Both the position numbers and the translations under genes were made by a program. Below, in pieces: positions 36,115 through 45,242 of a stretch of DNA of 64,000 nucleotides (the stretch's first letter is position 1; each line of letters begins with the position of its first letter). The notes below the pieces were generated by a model that worked only from the letters and a program-made list of their open reading frames with translations, was not told where the DNA came from and searched no databases. This DNA is from Flavobacteriaceae bacterium UBA3611 (GTDB lineage: Bacteria; Bacteroidota; Bacteroidia; Flavobacteriales; Flavobacteriaceae), in contig DFLU01000010.1 of the NCBI GenBank assembly GCA_002375495.1, positions 424,504 through 488,503 of the forward strand, in the 5' to 3' direction.

Positions 36115-36396
36115 TTAACCAATTAACTGGTCAATTACTTTTGCCAATTCAAAATCTTTATCGGTTACACCACCTGCATCGTGGGTGTTAAGCGAAATGT
36201 GCAGTTTGTTGTACACATTACTCCAATCTGGGTGATGCTCTAGTCGTTCTGCCTCAAATGCTATACGGGTCATGATGGTAAACGCCTCTTTAAAGTTCTC
36301 GAACTCAAATGCCGTATGTATAGCGTTATCGTCGTATTCCCAACCTTCATACTCTTTTAGTTTTTCCTGTACTTGTTCTTCAGTGTATGGTTTCAT
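36115..36396 (-). CDS. phhB: Pterin-4a-carbinolamine dehydratase
   Basis: A 93-residue protein that dehydrates 4a-hydroxytetrahydrobiopterin, recycling the pterin cofactor of aromatic amino-acid hydroxylases. The diagnostic '(E)RLEHHPDWSNVYNKLHISLNTHDAGGVTDKDFELA' stretch carries the active-site His pair (HHP) and the later conserved His. The N-terminal 'WEYDDNAIHTAFEFENFKEAFTIMTRIAFEAE' also matches. No phenylalanine hydroxylase gene is in the window. An array of 7-nt repeats lies just upstream. Confidence 0.95.
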   Translation of the reverse strand: MKPYTEEQVQEKLKEYEGWEYDDNAIHTAFEFENFKEAFTIMTRIAFEAERLEHHPDWSNVYNKLHISLNTHDAGGVTDKDFELAKVIDQLIG

Positions 36397-36420
36397 AGTT
36401 TAAGTTATATTAGTTAATAA

Positions 36421-36462
36421 GCAATAAGCAATAAGCAATAAGCGATAGGCAATAGGCAATAA
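36421..36462. repeat. Heptanucleotide tandem repeat (GCAATAA-type, 6 units)
   Basis: Six contiguous units: gcaataa three times, gcgatag, gcaatag, gcaataa. It lies upstream of the pterin dehydratase start. Confidence 0.9.
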
Positions 36463-36497
36463 GCTCTTCATAACTTTGTTCGGAGCGAGGCAAGCAT

Positions 36498-36574
36498 CCA
36501 ATTTCCAACTTCCAACTTCCAATTTCCAATTTCACACTTCACACTTCACACTTCACTCTTCACTCTTCACTCTT
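36498..36574. repeat. Heptanucleotide array, 11 units, abutting a stop codon
   Basis: Eleven contiguous units: ccaattt, ccaactt x2, ccaattt x2, cacactt x3, cactctt x3. The last base is also the last base of the stop codon of the SDR gene on the minus strand. A 'GTTCGGAGCGAGGCAAGC' stretch just before it resembles 'GTTCGGTACGAGGCGAGC' at 24.09 kb, which also precedes a 7-nt array. Confidence 0.9.
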
Positions 36575-37437
36575 CACCCCTTAAAGGTACTAATTTCTTC
36601 TTTTAGCGTACAGGCATCAATTACTTCGGAAACGGTTATGCGATATGTTTTTGGTAATTTGTTTTTCTTCGGAAGGATGGCGAGATAACTATCTTCGTTG
36701 CGTTGAAAGACACTTTTAAAGACCGGTAACTGTTCACCTAATTTTTCAGCAAGCTCCCTGTAAAGGTCCTCGTGGTGAATCACATCTTCTGAAGCCAAAT
36801 GGAAAATCCCGTCGCCCCGTTGGTTGATGATGTAGTGTATCTGTTGCGCTACCTTATCGGCTGTGGTGGTACTGATGATTAGGTTTGGGAAAACTTCAAA
36901 ATTTGCTTTGTGTTTGGCCGCTTGTTGCAATTGAATAATCCGTGGTGAGTGTACTCCTAAAACTATTGGCAATCGTATGAGGGCCGTTTGTGCGGGTATT
37001 TCGGTTAACAACAACCGCTCGATAGCCAGTTTATGGCGGCCGTACTCACTTTCTGCTCGCGGCGAATCATTTTCATACGAAGGAAATTGAAACAAACCAT
37101 CGAATACCGATACCGACGACAAAAATAACAATCGGCAATAGTGGTGTGCCTTCACATACTCGGCTAGCGATTTATGGGCTTCGAACTGCGATTTGTAATC
37201 GCCTCGGATGGCAGAAATAATCACCGATGGATTTGTTTCAGCTAAAATTTCATCTAAATTGTTGGTAGCCACATCATACTTAAAAAAGACTTGGTTGTCG
37301 CCAAAATTGCCTTCTTGCGAACAATAGGTGCCGTAGGTTTTAAAGTAGGAACGGAGTTCTTTGTACAGCATATTGCCAATAAAGCCGCTGGCTCCCAGGA
37401 TTAGGATGGTATGTTTGTCGGTAGGGGATTTTGACAT
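36574..37437 (-). CDS. SDR-family NAD(P)-dependent oxidoreductase, RmlD-like
   Basis: A 287-residue extended-SDR protein. The NAD(P) glycine motif is 'ILGASGFIGNMLYKEL' at about 13-28. The Ser-Tyr-Lys region shows 'LLFLSSVSVFDG' with the catalytic-type 'YGRHKLAIERLL' (YxxxK). It resembles dTDP-4-dehydrorhamnose reductases but lacks a sugar-nucleotide cluster nearby, so the substrate is unknown. It is the last gene after gcvT and glutaminase, 3 nt from the latter. The stop codon runs into a repeat array. Confidence 0.8.
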   Translation of the reverse strand: MSKSPTDKHTILILGASGFIGNMLYKELRSYFKTYGTYCSQEGNFGDNQVFFKYDVATNNLDEILAETNPSVIISAIRGDYKSQFEAHKSLAEYVKAHHYCRLLFLSSVSVFDGLFQFPSYENDSPRAESEYGRHKLAIERLLLTEIPAQTALIRLPIVLGVHSPRIIQLQQAAKHKANFEVFPNLIISTTTADKVAQQIHYIINQRGDGIFHLASEDVIHHEDLYRELAEKLGEQLPVFKSVFQRNEDSYLAILPKKNKLPKTYRITVSEVIDACTLKEEISTFKG

Positions 37438-37440
37438 GAA

Positions 37441-38355
37441 TTAAAAAATTGAGGCTTTGGTCATGGTCGTGAACTTTTCTAACGCCAACATACCGAGATA
37501 ACTATTTCCTTTTTCGTTAAGACCGGGAGACCAAGTGGTAATAATAAAATTATCGGGCAAAAGCGCTACAATTCCACCGCCCACGCCACTTTTGCCGGGT
37601 AGGCCCACTTCAAAAGCAAACTCGCCAGCCTCGTCATAAAAACCACAGGTTAGCATAATGGCATTAATACGCTTGGCTTGGGTAGGAGTGAGGCAAGTAT
37701 TGTTTTTCATGCAGACCCCTTTGTTTGCAAACGGAAAAAAGGCATTGCTCAATTGTTCGCAAGTCATTTCTAGGCTGCATTGGTGAAAATAAAAATCGAG
37801 TACATCTTCTACAGAATTCTCCAGATTTCCATAGCTTTTAAGCAAGTTGGCAATGGCAAAATTGGTATAGCCGGTTTCCATCTCAGACTGTGCTACTTTC
37901 GGGTTGTAATCGATTGTATCATCACTTGCCAATTGCCGCACAAATTTTAGGAGTTCAGCTTTGGGATCGTCGTAAGTAGACAGCAAGCAATCTGCTACTA
38001 CAATAGCACCCGAATTAATCAACGGATTTCTTGGAATACCTTCTTCTTGTTCTAGTAATGCCAAGTAATTGAAAGGGTTTCCTGAAGGTTCTACATCGAC
38101 GCGGTTCCATAGCTTATTTCCCTGATTTGCAAATGCCATGGCCAAGGTAAACACCTTCGAGATACTCTGAATAGAGAATTTGGTATAGGCATCACCCACA
38201 CCGTAATTATCTTCGTGAATTCGATTGAGATAAATTCCAAATTTGGTGCTATCTACTTTAGCGAGTTCAGGGATGTAATCTGCCACTTCGCCTTTATCCT
38301 CGCGCTGAAGCAGTTCGTCGTAGATGGTATTTAGAATTTCTTGGTAATCTGCCAT
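37441..38355 (-). CDS. glsA: Glutaminase
   Basis: Hydrolyses L-glutamine to glutamate and ammonia. 304 residues, the normal length of bacterial GlsA. The catalytic Ser-Lys pair is in 'FSIQSISKVFTLAMAF' (about 61-76), with 'NPLINSGAIVVADCL', 'NFAIANLLKSYGN' and 'LPGKSGVGGGIVALLPDNFIITTWSPGLNEKGNS' further on. The start codon overlaps the gcvT stop by one base, so translation is probably coupled. Confidence 0.97.
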   Translation of the reverse strand: MADYQEILNTIYDELLQREDKGEVADYIPELAKVDSTKFGIYLNRIHEDNYGVGDAYTKFSIQSISKVFTLAMAFANQGNKLWNRVDVEPSGNPFNYLALLEQEEGIPRNPLINSGAIVVADCLLSTYDDPKAELLKFVRQLASDDTIDYNPKVAQSEMETGYTNFAIANLLKSYGNLENSVEDVLDFYFHQCSLEMTCEQLSNAFFPFANKGVCMKNNTCLTPTQAKRINAIMLTCGFYDEAGEFAFEVGLPGKSGVGGGIVALLPDNFIITTWSPGLNEKGNSYLGMLALEKFTTMTKASIF

Positions 38356-39437
38356 TAGCCTTTATAAAATGGTAACTTTACAACGGTAGCGGGTACCGTA
38401 TTCTTGCGTATCTGAATAAATATTTCTGTCCCTGGCGCACTTAATTCTTTGGTTACGTATCCCAATCCGATCCCTTTTTCAACCGAAGGTGCCATGGTTC
38501 CGCTCGTTACATTTCCAACCACATTGCCTTCTGGACCAAGTATGTCGTAGCCTTGTCGTGGGATGCCTCGTTCGTTTAGTTCAAATCCGACCAATTTTCT
38601 ACGGATTCCTTCTTCCTTTTGTTTTTTCAGATTTTCGCTGTTTATAAAATCTTTGTTGAATTTGGTAATCCATCCCAATCCAGCTTCTAAAGGAGAAGTG
38701 GTGTCATCTATATCATTTCCGTAGAGACAATAGCCCATTTCTAGTCGAAGCGTATCCCGAGCTGCCAATCCGATAGGTTTAATACCAAAATCGGCTCCAG
38801 CTTCCATCACTTTATTCCAAACTTGCTCAACTTCGCTGTTTTTGCAATAAATTTCGAATCCGCCACTCCCGGTATAGCCCGTAGCACTGATGATAACGTG
38901 GTCGATACCCGCGAAGTCAGCGACTTTAAAGGTGTAAAATTTTATTTCTGAAAGGTCTACTGAAGTTAATGATTGCATGGCTTCAACAGCCTTCGGACCT
39001 TGAATAGCGAGCAGCGAAAAGCCTTCAGAAAGATTTTTCATCTCAGCATTCATGGTATTGTGTTCAGAAATCCAATTCCAATCTTTTTCAATGTTTGAAG
39101 CATTTACCACGAGCAGCCATTTTTCGGCTTCCAGACGGTACACGATAAGGTCATCTACAATACCTCCATCGCTATTCGGAAAACAGCTGTATTGTGCCTG
39201 TCCGTCTGCCAATTTAGAGGCATCGTTACTGGTCACTTTCTGGATGAGCGACAGCGCATTAGGACCTGTAATTAAAAACTCTCCCATATGCGAAACGTCA
39301 AAAACGCCCACACCTTCTCGAACAGTTTGATGTTCGGCCGTGACACCTTCATAAGAAACAGGCATGTTATAGCCCGCAAAAGGCACCATTTTGGCCCCTA
39401 GCGCTTCGTGAACATGCGATAATGCAGTATTTTTCAT
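38355..39437 (-). CDS. gcvT: Glycine cleavage system T protein (aminomethyltransferase)
   Basis: Transfers the one-carbon unit from the aminomethyl-H protein to tetrahydrofolate. 360 residues. Signatures: 'MVPFAGYNMPVSYEGVTAEHQTVREGVGVFDVSHMGEF' near the N-terminus, 'GYTGSGGFEIYC' near 180, and 'GLAARDTLRLEMGYCLYGNDID' near 225. Partners gcvH and gcvP are not in this window. No glycine riboswitch is visible; instead a TACCTTTG promoter box lies 22 nt upstream. Confidence 0.97.
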   Translation of the reverse strand: MKNTALSHVHEALGAKMVPFAGYNMPVSYEGVTAEHQTVREGVGVFDVSHMGEFLITGPNALSLIQKVTSNDASKLADGQAQYSCFPNSDGGIVDDLIVYRLEAEKWLLVVNASNIEKDWNWISEHNTMNAEMKNLSEGFSLLAIQGPKAVEAMQSLTSVDLSEIKFYTFKVADFAGIDHVIISATGYTGSGGFEIYCKNSEVEQVWNKVMEAGADFGIKPIGLAARDTLRLEMGYCLYGNDIDDTTSPLEAGLGWITKFNKDFINSENLKKQKEEGIRRKLVGFELNERGIPRQGYDILGPEGNVVGNVTSGTMAPSVEKGIGLGYVTKELSAPGTEIFIQIRKNTVPATVVKLPFYKG

Positions 39438-39459
39438 GGATTCTGGATTTTAAGGAGAA

Positions 39460-39467
39460 CAAAGGTA
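39460..39467 (-). promoter_or_regulatory. gcvT -7 element
   Basis: TACCTTTG on the minus strand matches TAnnTTTG exactly, with a poor -33 (TTTA). It lies 22 nt before the start codon. Confidence 0.5.
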
Positions 39468-39521
39468 ACTTTTCTTGTGTGTAGAATAAAATTTCTTGAA
39501 TATCTCTTTTCGAATTCTCGC

Positions 39522-39552
39522 TTGCTAGAATTTTTCTTTACAAGTATCTTTA
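39522..39552 (+). promoter_or_regulatory. Promoter of the NAD(P)HX repair gene
   Basis: TTG (39522-39524), 20-nt spacer, TATCTTTA (39545-39552): one mismatch from TAnnTTTG. Confidence 0.45.
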
Positions 39553-39610
39553 CCAGAGATCGAAATTTATTTCAATCGGTTAAATTAATCCATCAGAAAA
39601 ATACCATTTA

Positions 39611-41152
39611 ATGAAGCTATTTTCAGCAGCACAATTACAAGAAGCAGATAAAGTAACCACCAAAAAGCACGGCGTCACTCTAGTAGAACTCATGGAGCGG
39701 GCAGGTACACAAATTTTTAATTGGTTGCACCACCGTATGCAAGGAGCGCAAGTGCCTATCCATATTTTCTGCGGAATTGGAAACAACGGAGGAGATGGTT
39801 TGGTAGTGGGGAGATTGTTGATTGAGCACGGCTATAATGTACATGTGTATATCGCCAATTTTACCGACAAGCGATCGAAGTGTTTTTTGATAAACTACGA
39901 CCGGATTAAAGAGGTGACTAAAAAATGGCCGAAATTGATGACTTCCGAAGCTGATTTCCCCGAAATAAAACCAGAAGACATTATTATTGATGGGCTCTTC
40001 GGAATTGGGCTGAACAGACCGCCTGAAGGTTGGGTTAAAAAATTAATTCAGTATGTAAACGAACAAAAATCGTTTAAACTTTCCATAGATATTCCTAGCG
40101 GAATGTATGCCAATAAAGCACTTGAAGATGCCGAAGCGGTCATAAAAGCAAACCATACCCTAACGTTCCAAGCGCCGAAACTAAGTTTCTTTTTGCCCGA
40201 AACGGGAAGGTTCGCACCCTATTTTGAAGTCTTGGAAATTGGTCTCGACCCTGAATTTTTGCATACTGCTGAACCCATCGCCCAAGTGATTGCAAAGCCC
40301 GAAGCACAACAATTTTACAAACAGCGGGAAAAATACTCGCATAAAGGCACCTATGGGCATTCATTGATCGTTGGCGGAAGCTATGGCAAAATGGGAGCTG
40401 CTATCTTATCTACCAAAGCAGCCTATCGTACAGGTTCTGGGCTGGTAACAGCTTTTGTGCCCGAATGTGGCTATGAAATATTACAATCTACCGTGCCAGA
40501 AGCCATGGTGCTTACCGATGTAGAAGCCAATGTAATTACTAAGATAAAGTACGGTTTTGAACCATCGGCAATTGCCGTAGGTATGGGCATAGGAACCCAA
40601 CCAGATACCGTTGCTGCGCTTAGTACGCTTTTTAAGGAAGCCAGATGCCCCATGGTGATCGATGCCGACGCAATTAATTGCTTAGCGAACCACAAAGCGT
40701 TATTAAAAGTGCTCCCAGAACTTTCTGTGCTCACACCACATCCTGGCGAGCTAGAGCGGTTGGTAGGTGAGTGGAAAGACGATTATGAAAAACTGGAGAA
40801 AACCAAGGCGTTTGCAAAAAAATACAATGTAATTGTGGTGATTAAAGGAGCGAATACTGTGGTTGTCATTGAAAACAGATTGTACATCAACACAACGGGA
40901 AACCCAGGGATGGCCACCGGCGGAACGGGCGATGTGCTTTCTGGAATGATTGTGGGACTGTTATCCCAAGGCTATGACCCATTAATCGCATCTGTATTTG
41001 GTGTATACCTTCACGGTAGCGCAGGAAACTTGGTGACACAAGATCTCGGATTTGAAGCCTTGATGGCACATGACGTCATAGAAAATATCGGGGCTTCGTT
41101 TTTAGAGCTGTTTGCGCCAGACCAAACCGAACAAGAAACAAAAAACGCATAA
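39611..41152 (+). CDS. nnr: Bifunctional NAD(P)HX epimerase / ADP-dependent dehydratase
   Basis: Repairs hydrated NADH and NADPH. 513 residues with two domains. The YjeF N-terminal epimerase (about 1-215) shows 'FCGIGNNGGDGLVVGRLL' and 'DGLFGIGLNRP'. The C-terminal ribokinase-like dehydratase (about 230-505) shows 'KGTYGHSLIVGGSYGKMGAAILSTKAAYRTGSGLVTA', 'VLTPHPGELERLVG' and 'NPGMATGGTGDVLSGMIVGLLSQGY'. Single gene, convergent with a TlpA-like lipoprotein gene. Confidence 0.96.
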   Translation: MKLFSAAQLQEADKVTTKKHGVTLVELMERAGTQIFNWLHHRMQGAQVPIHIFCGIGNNGGDGLVVGRLLIEHGYNVHVYIANFTDKRSKCFLINYDRIKEVTKKWPKLMTSEADFPEIKPEDIIIDGLFGIGLNRPPEGWVKKLIQYVNEQKSFKLSIDIPSGMYANKALEDAEAVIKANHTLTFQAPKLSFFLPETGRFAPYFEVLEIGLDPEFLHTAEPIAQVIAKPEAQQFYKQREKYSHKGTYGHSLIVGGSYGKMGAAILSTKAAYRTGSGLVTAFVPECGYEILQSTVPEAMVLTDVEANVITKIKYGFEPSAIAVGMGIGTQPDTVAALSTLFKEARCPMVIDADAINCLANHKALLKVLPELSVLTPHPGELERLVGEWKDDYEKLEKTKAFAKKYNVIVVIKGANTVVVIENRLYINTTGNPGMATGGTGDVLSGMIVGLLSQGYDPLIASVFGVYLHGSAGNLVTQDLGFEALMAHDVIENIGASFLELFAPDQTEQETKNA

Positions 41153-41191
41153 AAAAACGCGCTAAACGGTTTCTGGTACCTTTTTAGCGCG
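41151..41191 (-). terminator. Rho-independent terminator for the TlpA-like gene
   Basis: A 9-bp stem CGCGCTAAA (41158-41166) / TTTAGCGCG (41183-41191) with a 16-nt loop. On the minus strand it is followed by seven T. It overlaps the end of nnr. Confidence 0.7.
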
Positions 41192-41214
41192 CACTTGCAT
41201 CTTTATTTCAGTAG

Positions 41215-42246
41215 TTATAATAACGAGGCCAACATCGTTTTTAATTCAGGGTCGGAAGGTCTTGGAGCGCTTGGGTCTACCACATTTCCTTCTGGGTCGA
41301 TTAATATAAACCTTGGGATTCCTGCAATTCTATATTCTTTAATAAACTCAGATTGCCAGCCCTTAGGCGCAAAAATCTGCACACCACCCAATTCTTTATC
41401 GGCTACCATGGCTTTCCAATTAGCTTTGGCCTGATCCCATGAGCCTTTGTGGCTTCTATCATCATCAATACTCATGCTCACAAAAACGATGTTCTTGTCG
41501 TGTAGTTCGGTTTCTAAAGTTTTTAGATAAGGAATTTCTGCCTTGCAGGGAGCGCACCATGTGGCCCAGACATCGATGTACACATATTTTCCTTTTAAGT
41601 CAGACAAGGAAGTAGTACCACCTTTGTAATTTTCATACTCTTGAAAGGTAGGAGAGGGGGCGCCTTTTGGCAATGCTTCACGCAGTGCTATCATGCTTCC
41701 GTAGTACCCTTGCAAACTTTTTATGGTGCCTTCAAGGTTCTCTTTGCTTTTACGCACCAATAAGGTATCCACATCTTTTTTGCTTTCAATAAAAATAGTG
41801 AGTTCGGCACGCGCATCCTGCATTGCTTTATCCAGGCCTGCTGCATCTAAATTATCGAAATCGCCACCAAACAATTTCTCTTCTTTTAAGGACTTTTCAG
41901 CCAAGAAATTGCTATTCTCTGCACCTTCACCCGTGTACTTTATAGATTCATCAAATTCTTTGGTATCCATCGTGAGGGTAAGGTCGTACCCGTTTTTCAG
42001 AAATAGGCTCGAACTCTCTACGCCATCGAAAAAGTAGTAAACATCGGGTTCCACGGTTAAGGTATCGCTAAAGGTACCGTCTTCATTTACGGCAATCACT
42101 TTTTTAAATCCGCGTTTCTCAACAATCAGGGAGTCGCTATTCGGGTTGTTGATGGTTCCAGAGAACGTGACGTAATCTTTTTTGGGAGTTTCTTCTTGGC
42201 ATGCAATAAGTGCCAAAACACTGAGGATAAGAAGTATTTTCTTCAT
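41215..42246 (-). CDS. TlpA-like disulfide reductase lipoprotein (DUF4369 + thioredoxin)
   Basis: The start at 42246 gives a lipoprotein signal (MKKILLILSVLALIAC, lipobox LIAC). Residues about 25-120 form a DUF4369-type beta-sandwich ('YVTFSGTINNPNSDSLIVEK'), followed by a helical linker. The thioredoxin/AhpC fold follows (about 205-343) with active site WCAPC near 230 and cis-Pro in 'IAGIPRFILID'. Such proteins act in periplasmic thiol-disulfide exchange, often for cytochrome or redox-stress maintenance. The gene stands alone, ending in its own terminator. Confidence 0.92.
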   Translation of the reverse strand: MKKILLILSVLALIACQEETPKKDYVTFSGTINNPNSDSLIVEKRGFKKVIAVNEDGTFSDTLTVEPDVYYFFDGVESSSLFLKNGYDLTLTMDTKEFDESIKYTGEGAENSNFLAEKSLKEEKLFGGDFDNLDAAGLDKAMQDARAELTIFIESKKDVDTLLVRKSKENLEGTIKSLQGYYGSMIALREALPKGAPSPTFQEYENYKGGTTSLSDLKGKYVYIDVWATWCAPCKAEIPYLKTLETELHDKNIVFVSMSIDDDRSHKGSWDQAKANWKAMVADKELGGVQIFAPKGWQSEFIKEYRIAGIPRFILIDPEGNVVDPSAPRPSDPELKTMLASLL

Positions 42247-42305
42247 TTTTATTTCGTTTATGGTCACAAGTTAAATGAATAATTTTTGGTTTTGATAAAT
42301 ATAGG

Positions 42306-42334
42306 TTGAAACTTAACATGAAATTGTATTTTTG
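42306..42334 (+). promoter_or_regulatory. hutH promoter
   Basis: TTG (42306-42308), 18-nt spacer, TATTTTTG (42327-42334), 18 nt before the hutH ATG. Full -7 match. Confidence 0.65.
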
Positions 42335-42351
42335 TGAAAACAGCCCAAACC

Positions 42352-43863
42352 ATGCAGGAAACCCATTATATAAGCTCAGAGAATCTAGACCTTCCGGTGC
42401 TGAGTACTATTTTAGACACAAACATGTTATTGGCCCTTTCAGAAGAGGCCACGCTCAATATTAAAAAGTCGTTCGACTACCTTCAGGAAAAAATTAAAAA
42501 TGATAAAAGTCCTGTGTATGGTATCAACACAGGCTTCGGGTCGCTTTGTAACGTGAAGATTGCCGATGAAAACCTTAGTAAATTACAGGAAAACCTCGTC
42601 ATGTCGCATGCCTGCGGAACGGGAGAATTTGTTCCGAAACCTATCATCAAACTGATGTTGCTTTTAAAAATTCAATCGTTGAGCTATGGTTATAGCGGCG
42701 TTCAGTTGGAAACGGTAGAGCGACTCATCGAATTTTACAATCACGACATTTTACCCGTAATTTACAGTCAGGGAAGCTTAGGTGCATCAGGCGATTTGGC
42801 TCCTTTGGCACACCTCGCCTTGCCGTTATTGGGAAAAGGGGAGGTGTGGATAAACAATGAGTTGGTGGCGTCTTCCGAAGTACTTAAAGAGCATAATTGG
42901 GAGCCCATAACACTGATGGCAAAAGAAGGTCTGGCGTTACTGAACGGTACCCAATTTATGAGTGCCTATGGTACCTTCACCTTGCTGAAAGCCCATAAAT
43001 TATCATATCTGGCTGATGTGATTGGTGCGATTTCTATAGATGCATTCGATTGTAATATGAGCCCATTTAATGCCTTGGTACATTTGGTGCGGCCGCATCG
43101 CGGACAAGTAAAAACGGCCGAGCGCATTAATGAGTTTTTAGAAGACAGTGAGTTGGGTAAGAGTGAGAAAGAGAATGTACAGGATCCGTATTCGTTCCGC
43201 TGTATCCCGCAGGTACATGGCGCTAGTAAAGACACCATTCTGTTTACCCACAAAACCTTTAAGACTGAAATTAATAGCGTTACCGACAACCCGAACATAT
43301 TTATTGATGCCGATACTATTATTTCCGGTGGAAATTTTCACGGACAGCCACTCGCGTTAGCACTTGACTTCTTAGGAATTGCGTTATCTGAGTTGGCGAA
43401 TATTTCAGAACGGAGAACATATCAAATGGTATCTGGGCTACGCGGACTCCCAGCATTTCTAGTCAACAATCCCGGCTTAAACAGCGGCTTTATGATTCCG
43501 CAGTATACCGCTGCAAGCATTGTGAGCCAAAACAAGCAATTGAGTGCTCCAGCTTCGGTAGACAGCATTGTTTCCAGTAACGGTCAAGAAGACCATGTAA
43601 GCATGGGGGCCAATGCCGCTACCAAGTGTTTACGGATTGTAGATAACCTGGAGACCGTCTTAGCCATCGAATTGATGAATGCCTCGCAGGCGCTAGAATT
43701 TAGACGCCCTAAAAAATCGTCTCCCTTTATAGAGAGTTTTGTAACTGCTTTCAGAAATGTAGTTCCGTTTGTGGCTGAAGACCGGGTCTTGGCAGACGAT
43801 ATACATGCTTCGGTGGCATTCTTACAAAGTTTCCAAATTGATAATGAGGTTTTGTTTGCGTAA
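42352..43863 (+). CDS. hutH: Histidine ammonia-lyase
   Basis: Deaminates L-histidine to urocanate, the first step of histidine breakdown. The ATG at 42352 gives 503 residues; an upstream GTG falls within the promoter box. The MIO prosthetic group forms from Ala145-Ser146-Gly147 in 'GSLGASGDLAPLAHLALPLLG'. 'YGINTGFGSLCNVKI', 'NVQDPYSFRCIPQVHGASKD' and 'TDNPNIF' match HutH more than plant-type PAL. No hutU, hutI or hutG is adjacent. A tyrosine- or phenylalanine-type lyase is a less likely alternative. Confidence 0.92.
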   Translation: MQETHYISSENLDLPVLSTILDTNMLLALSEEATLNIKKSFDYLQEKIKNDKSPVYGINTGFGSLCNVKIADENLSKLQENLVMSHACGTGEFVPKPIIKLMLLLKIQSLSYGYSGVQLETVERLIEFYNHDILPVIYSQGSLGASGDLAPLAHLALPLLGKGEVWINNELVASSEVLKEHNWEPITLMAKEGLALLNGTQFMSAYGTFTLLKAHKLSYLADVIGAISIDAFDCNMSPFNALVHLVRPHRGQVKTAERINEFLEDSELGKSEKENVQDPYSFRCIPQVHGASKDTILFTHKTFKTEINSVTDNPNIFIDADTIISGGNFHGQPLALALDFLGIALSELANISERRTYQMVSGLRGLPAFLVNNPGLNSGFMIPQYTAASIVSQNKQLSAPASVDSIVSSNGQEDHVSMGANAATKCLRIVDNLETVLAIELMNASQALEFRRPKKSSPFIESFVTAFRNVVPFVAEDRVLADDIHASVAFLQSFQIDNEVLFA

Positions 43864-43895
43864 CTTGCTAGCAATATTTCCTTAGAAAAATTGAT

Positions 43896-44789
43896 ATGAA
43901 AAAAGCGATTGCAGTGATATGTTTTTTGGTAGGTGGTACAACTTCTTGTTTTGCCCAAGATTATGTGCCCATGTTGGATACCGTAAACGAATGGAAATTT
44001 ACCACCTGTAATTTTGGTTGTATTACCGATACGTATTATACCGATGGCGATACGATTGTAGATGGAACTACCTATAAAATTTTAGATGGCTACCATTATA
44101 TTTCACGCGGATTTTTATTACACGAGGATGTAGCCGAAAAACAGATTTCTATTAAAATGCTACTGCCATCAGGAACTGAAGATTATTTGTTATACGATTT
44201 TTCACTGGAAGTTGGCGACACCTTTCAGATGAACAACCCGATTACTCCTTTTCCTAATGATGGCGGACTGTTCGTGTTGGATGAAATTAGTTCGAAAACG
44301 TTGGCCGACGGAAAGTCCTACCGTCATTTCTACTTTTCACCAGCACCAGGGAATACCCAAAGCACTGAAGAAGCTGTTTGGATTGAAGGTGTTGGTTCCC
44401 TTTCTATCATCAATGCTCCGGGGGGCCATCCAGACATTAACGAAGTAGGGCATTTAAGCTGTTTTTTTAAAGATGGTGAGCGTGTCTACGAAAACTTAGA
44501 CTCCATTACCGAGTGTGTACCCGATGTTTTGGGTATAAGTGATATGGCGCATTCATTTAATAATGTCTTGCTCTATCAAAATAATGGCACTGTGTTTTTA
44601 GAAAATACAACCAATATCCGTTTGTTTTCGGTGTATGATGTAACTGGCGTGAAAATTACAGATGGGATAAACTCAAACAGGGCTGCGCAATTTTCATTCA
44701 GTACAGCCAATTATGCCAATGGGTTGTATTTGGTACGTATGCTAGATGCCAACGGAAACAAACAAGTACTCAAGTTCGTAGTACGGTAA
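43896..44789 (+). CDS. Secreted T9SS type A protein, unknown function
   Basis: 297 residues. Signal peptide at about 1-21 (MKKAIAVICFLVGGTTSCFAQ). The middle has a 'Y-DGDTIVDGTTYKILDGYHY...DYLLYDFSLEVGDTFQ' pattern found in many flavobacterial T9SS cargos with no known activity. The C-terminal about 75 residues ('NNVLLYQNNGTVFLENTTNIRLFSVYDVTGVKI...NGLYLVRMLDANGNKQVLKFVVR') are a slightly degenerate sorting domain lacking YPNP. It follows hutH in the same direction at 32 nt. Confidence 0.8.
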   Translation: MKKAIAVICFLVGGTTSCFAQDYVPMLDTVNEWKFTTCNFGCITDTYYTDGDTIVDGTTYKILDGYHYISRGFLLHEDVAEKQISIKMLLPSGTEDYLLYDFSLEVGDTFQMNNPITPFPNDGGLFVLDEISSKTLADGKSYRHFYFSPAPGNTQSTEEAVWIEGVGSLSIINAPGGHPDINEVGHLSCFFKDGERVYENLDSITECVPDVLGISDMAHSFNNVLLYQNNGTVFLENTTNIRLFSVYDVTGVKITDGINSNRAAQFSFSTANYANGLYLVRMLDANGNKQVLKFVVR

Positions 44790-44790
44790 G

Positions 44791-45171
44791 TTACTTAGCG
44801 TTTTCTACCTCTTCCAAAACCCACGAAATGGCTTCGTCTAATTCTGCAAAAAGCCGAAAAGGCTTCTCTAGAAACATTTTTTCTACCTTCACGGTTTGTG
44901 CGGTTATTTCTTTTGTAGAAACTACAGCGAAAGCCACTAAATTTTCAATTTTTGATGTGTCCCGATACACACTTGGATCTACGGCATACGAATTTTTGCG
45001 ATGTGTGATATAGCCAAACGGTCGCCCTTTAAAATAGTTTTCTGCCAAGTCTACCAAATCTGCATTATATTCGGGTATTACAGTAATACCTTGCTTCATC
45101 ACCACCACTAAATAGTTGTCATAACAAGCTATGGTACCATATTCGTAGTTTATTATTTCAGTTGGTTGCAT
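44791..45171 (-). CDS. Small STAS-like protein, paralogue 2
   Basis: 126 residues, cytoplasmic. Homologous by eye to the proteins at 27206-27598 and 45355-45741: 'KQGITV' near 28, 'YFKGRPFGYITHRKNSYAVDPSVYRDTSKIENLVAFAVVST' near 48-88, and 'EKMFLEKPFRLFAELDEAISWV' near 97-118. Predicted STAS-like alternating fold; no catalytic motif. Converges with the T9SS gene one base away. Function unknown. Confidence 0.75.
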   Translation of the reverse strand: MQPTEIINYEYGTIACYDNYLVVVMKQGITVIPEYNADLVDLAENYFKGRPFGYITHRKNSYAVDPSVYRDTSKIENLVAFAVVSTKEITAQTVKVEKMFLEKPFRLFAELDEAISWVLEEVENAK

Positions 45172-45242
45172 TCAGTCTTTTTTGTTGTTGGCAAAAATAA
45201 GCTATTTATTAGCATAATAAGCGTAGTTAGCGTTAAGGATAC

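Noticed and set aside
42352..43863. Phenylalanine or tyrosine ammonia-lyase
   Set aside because: The NVQDPYSFRC and ASG contexts are those of HutH; the substrate cannot be proved by sequence but histidine is most likely.
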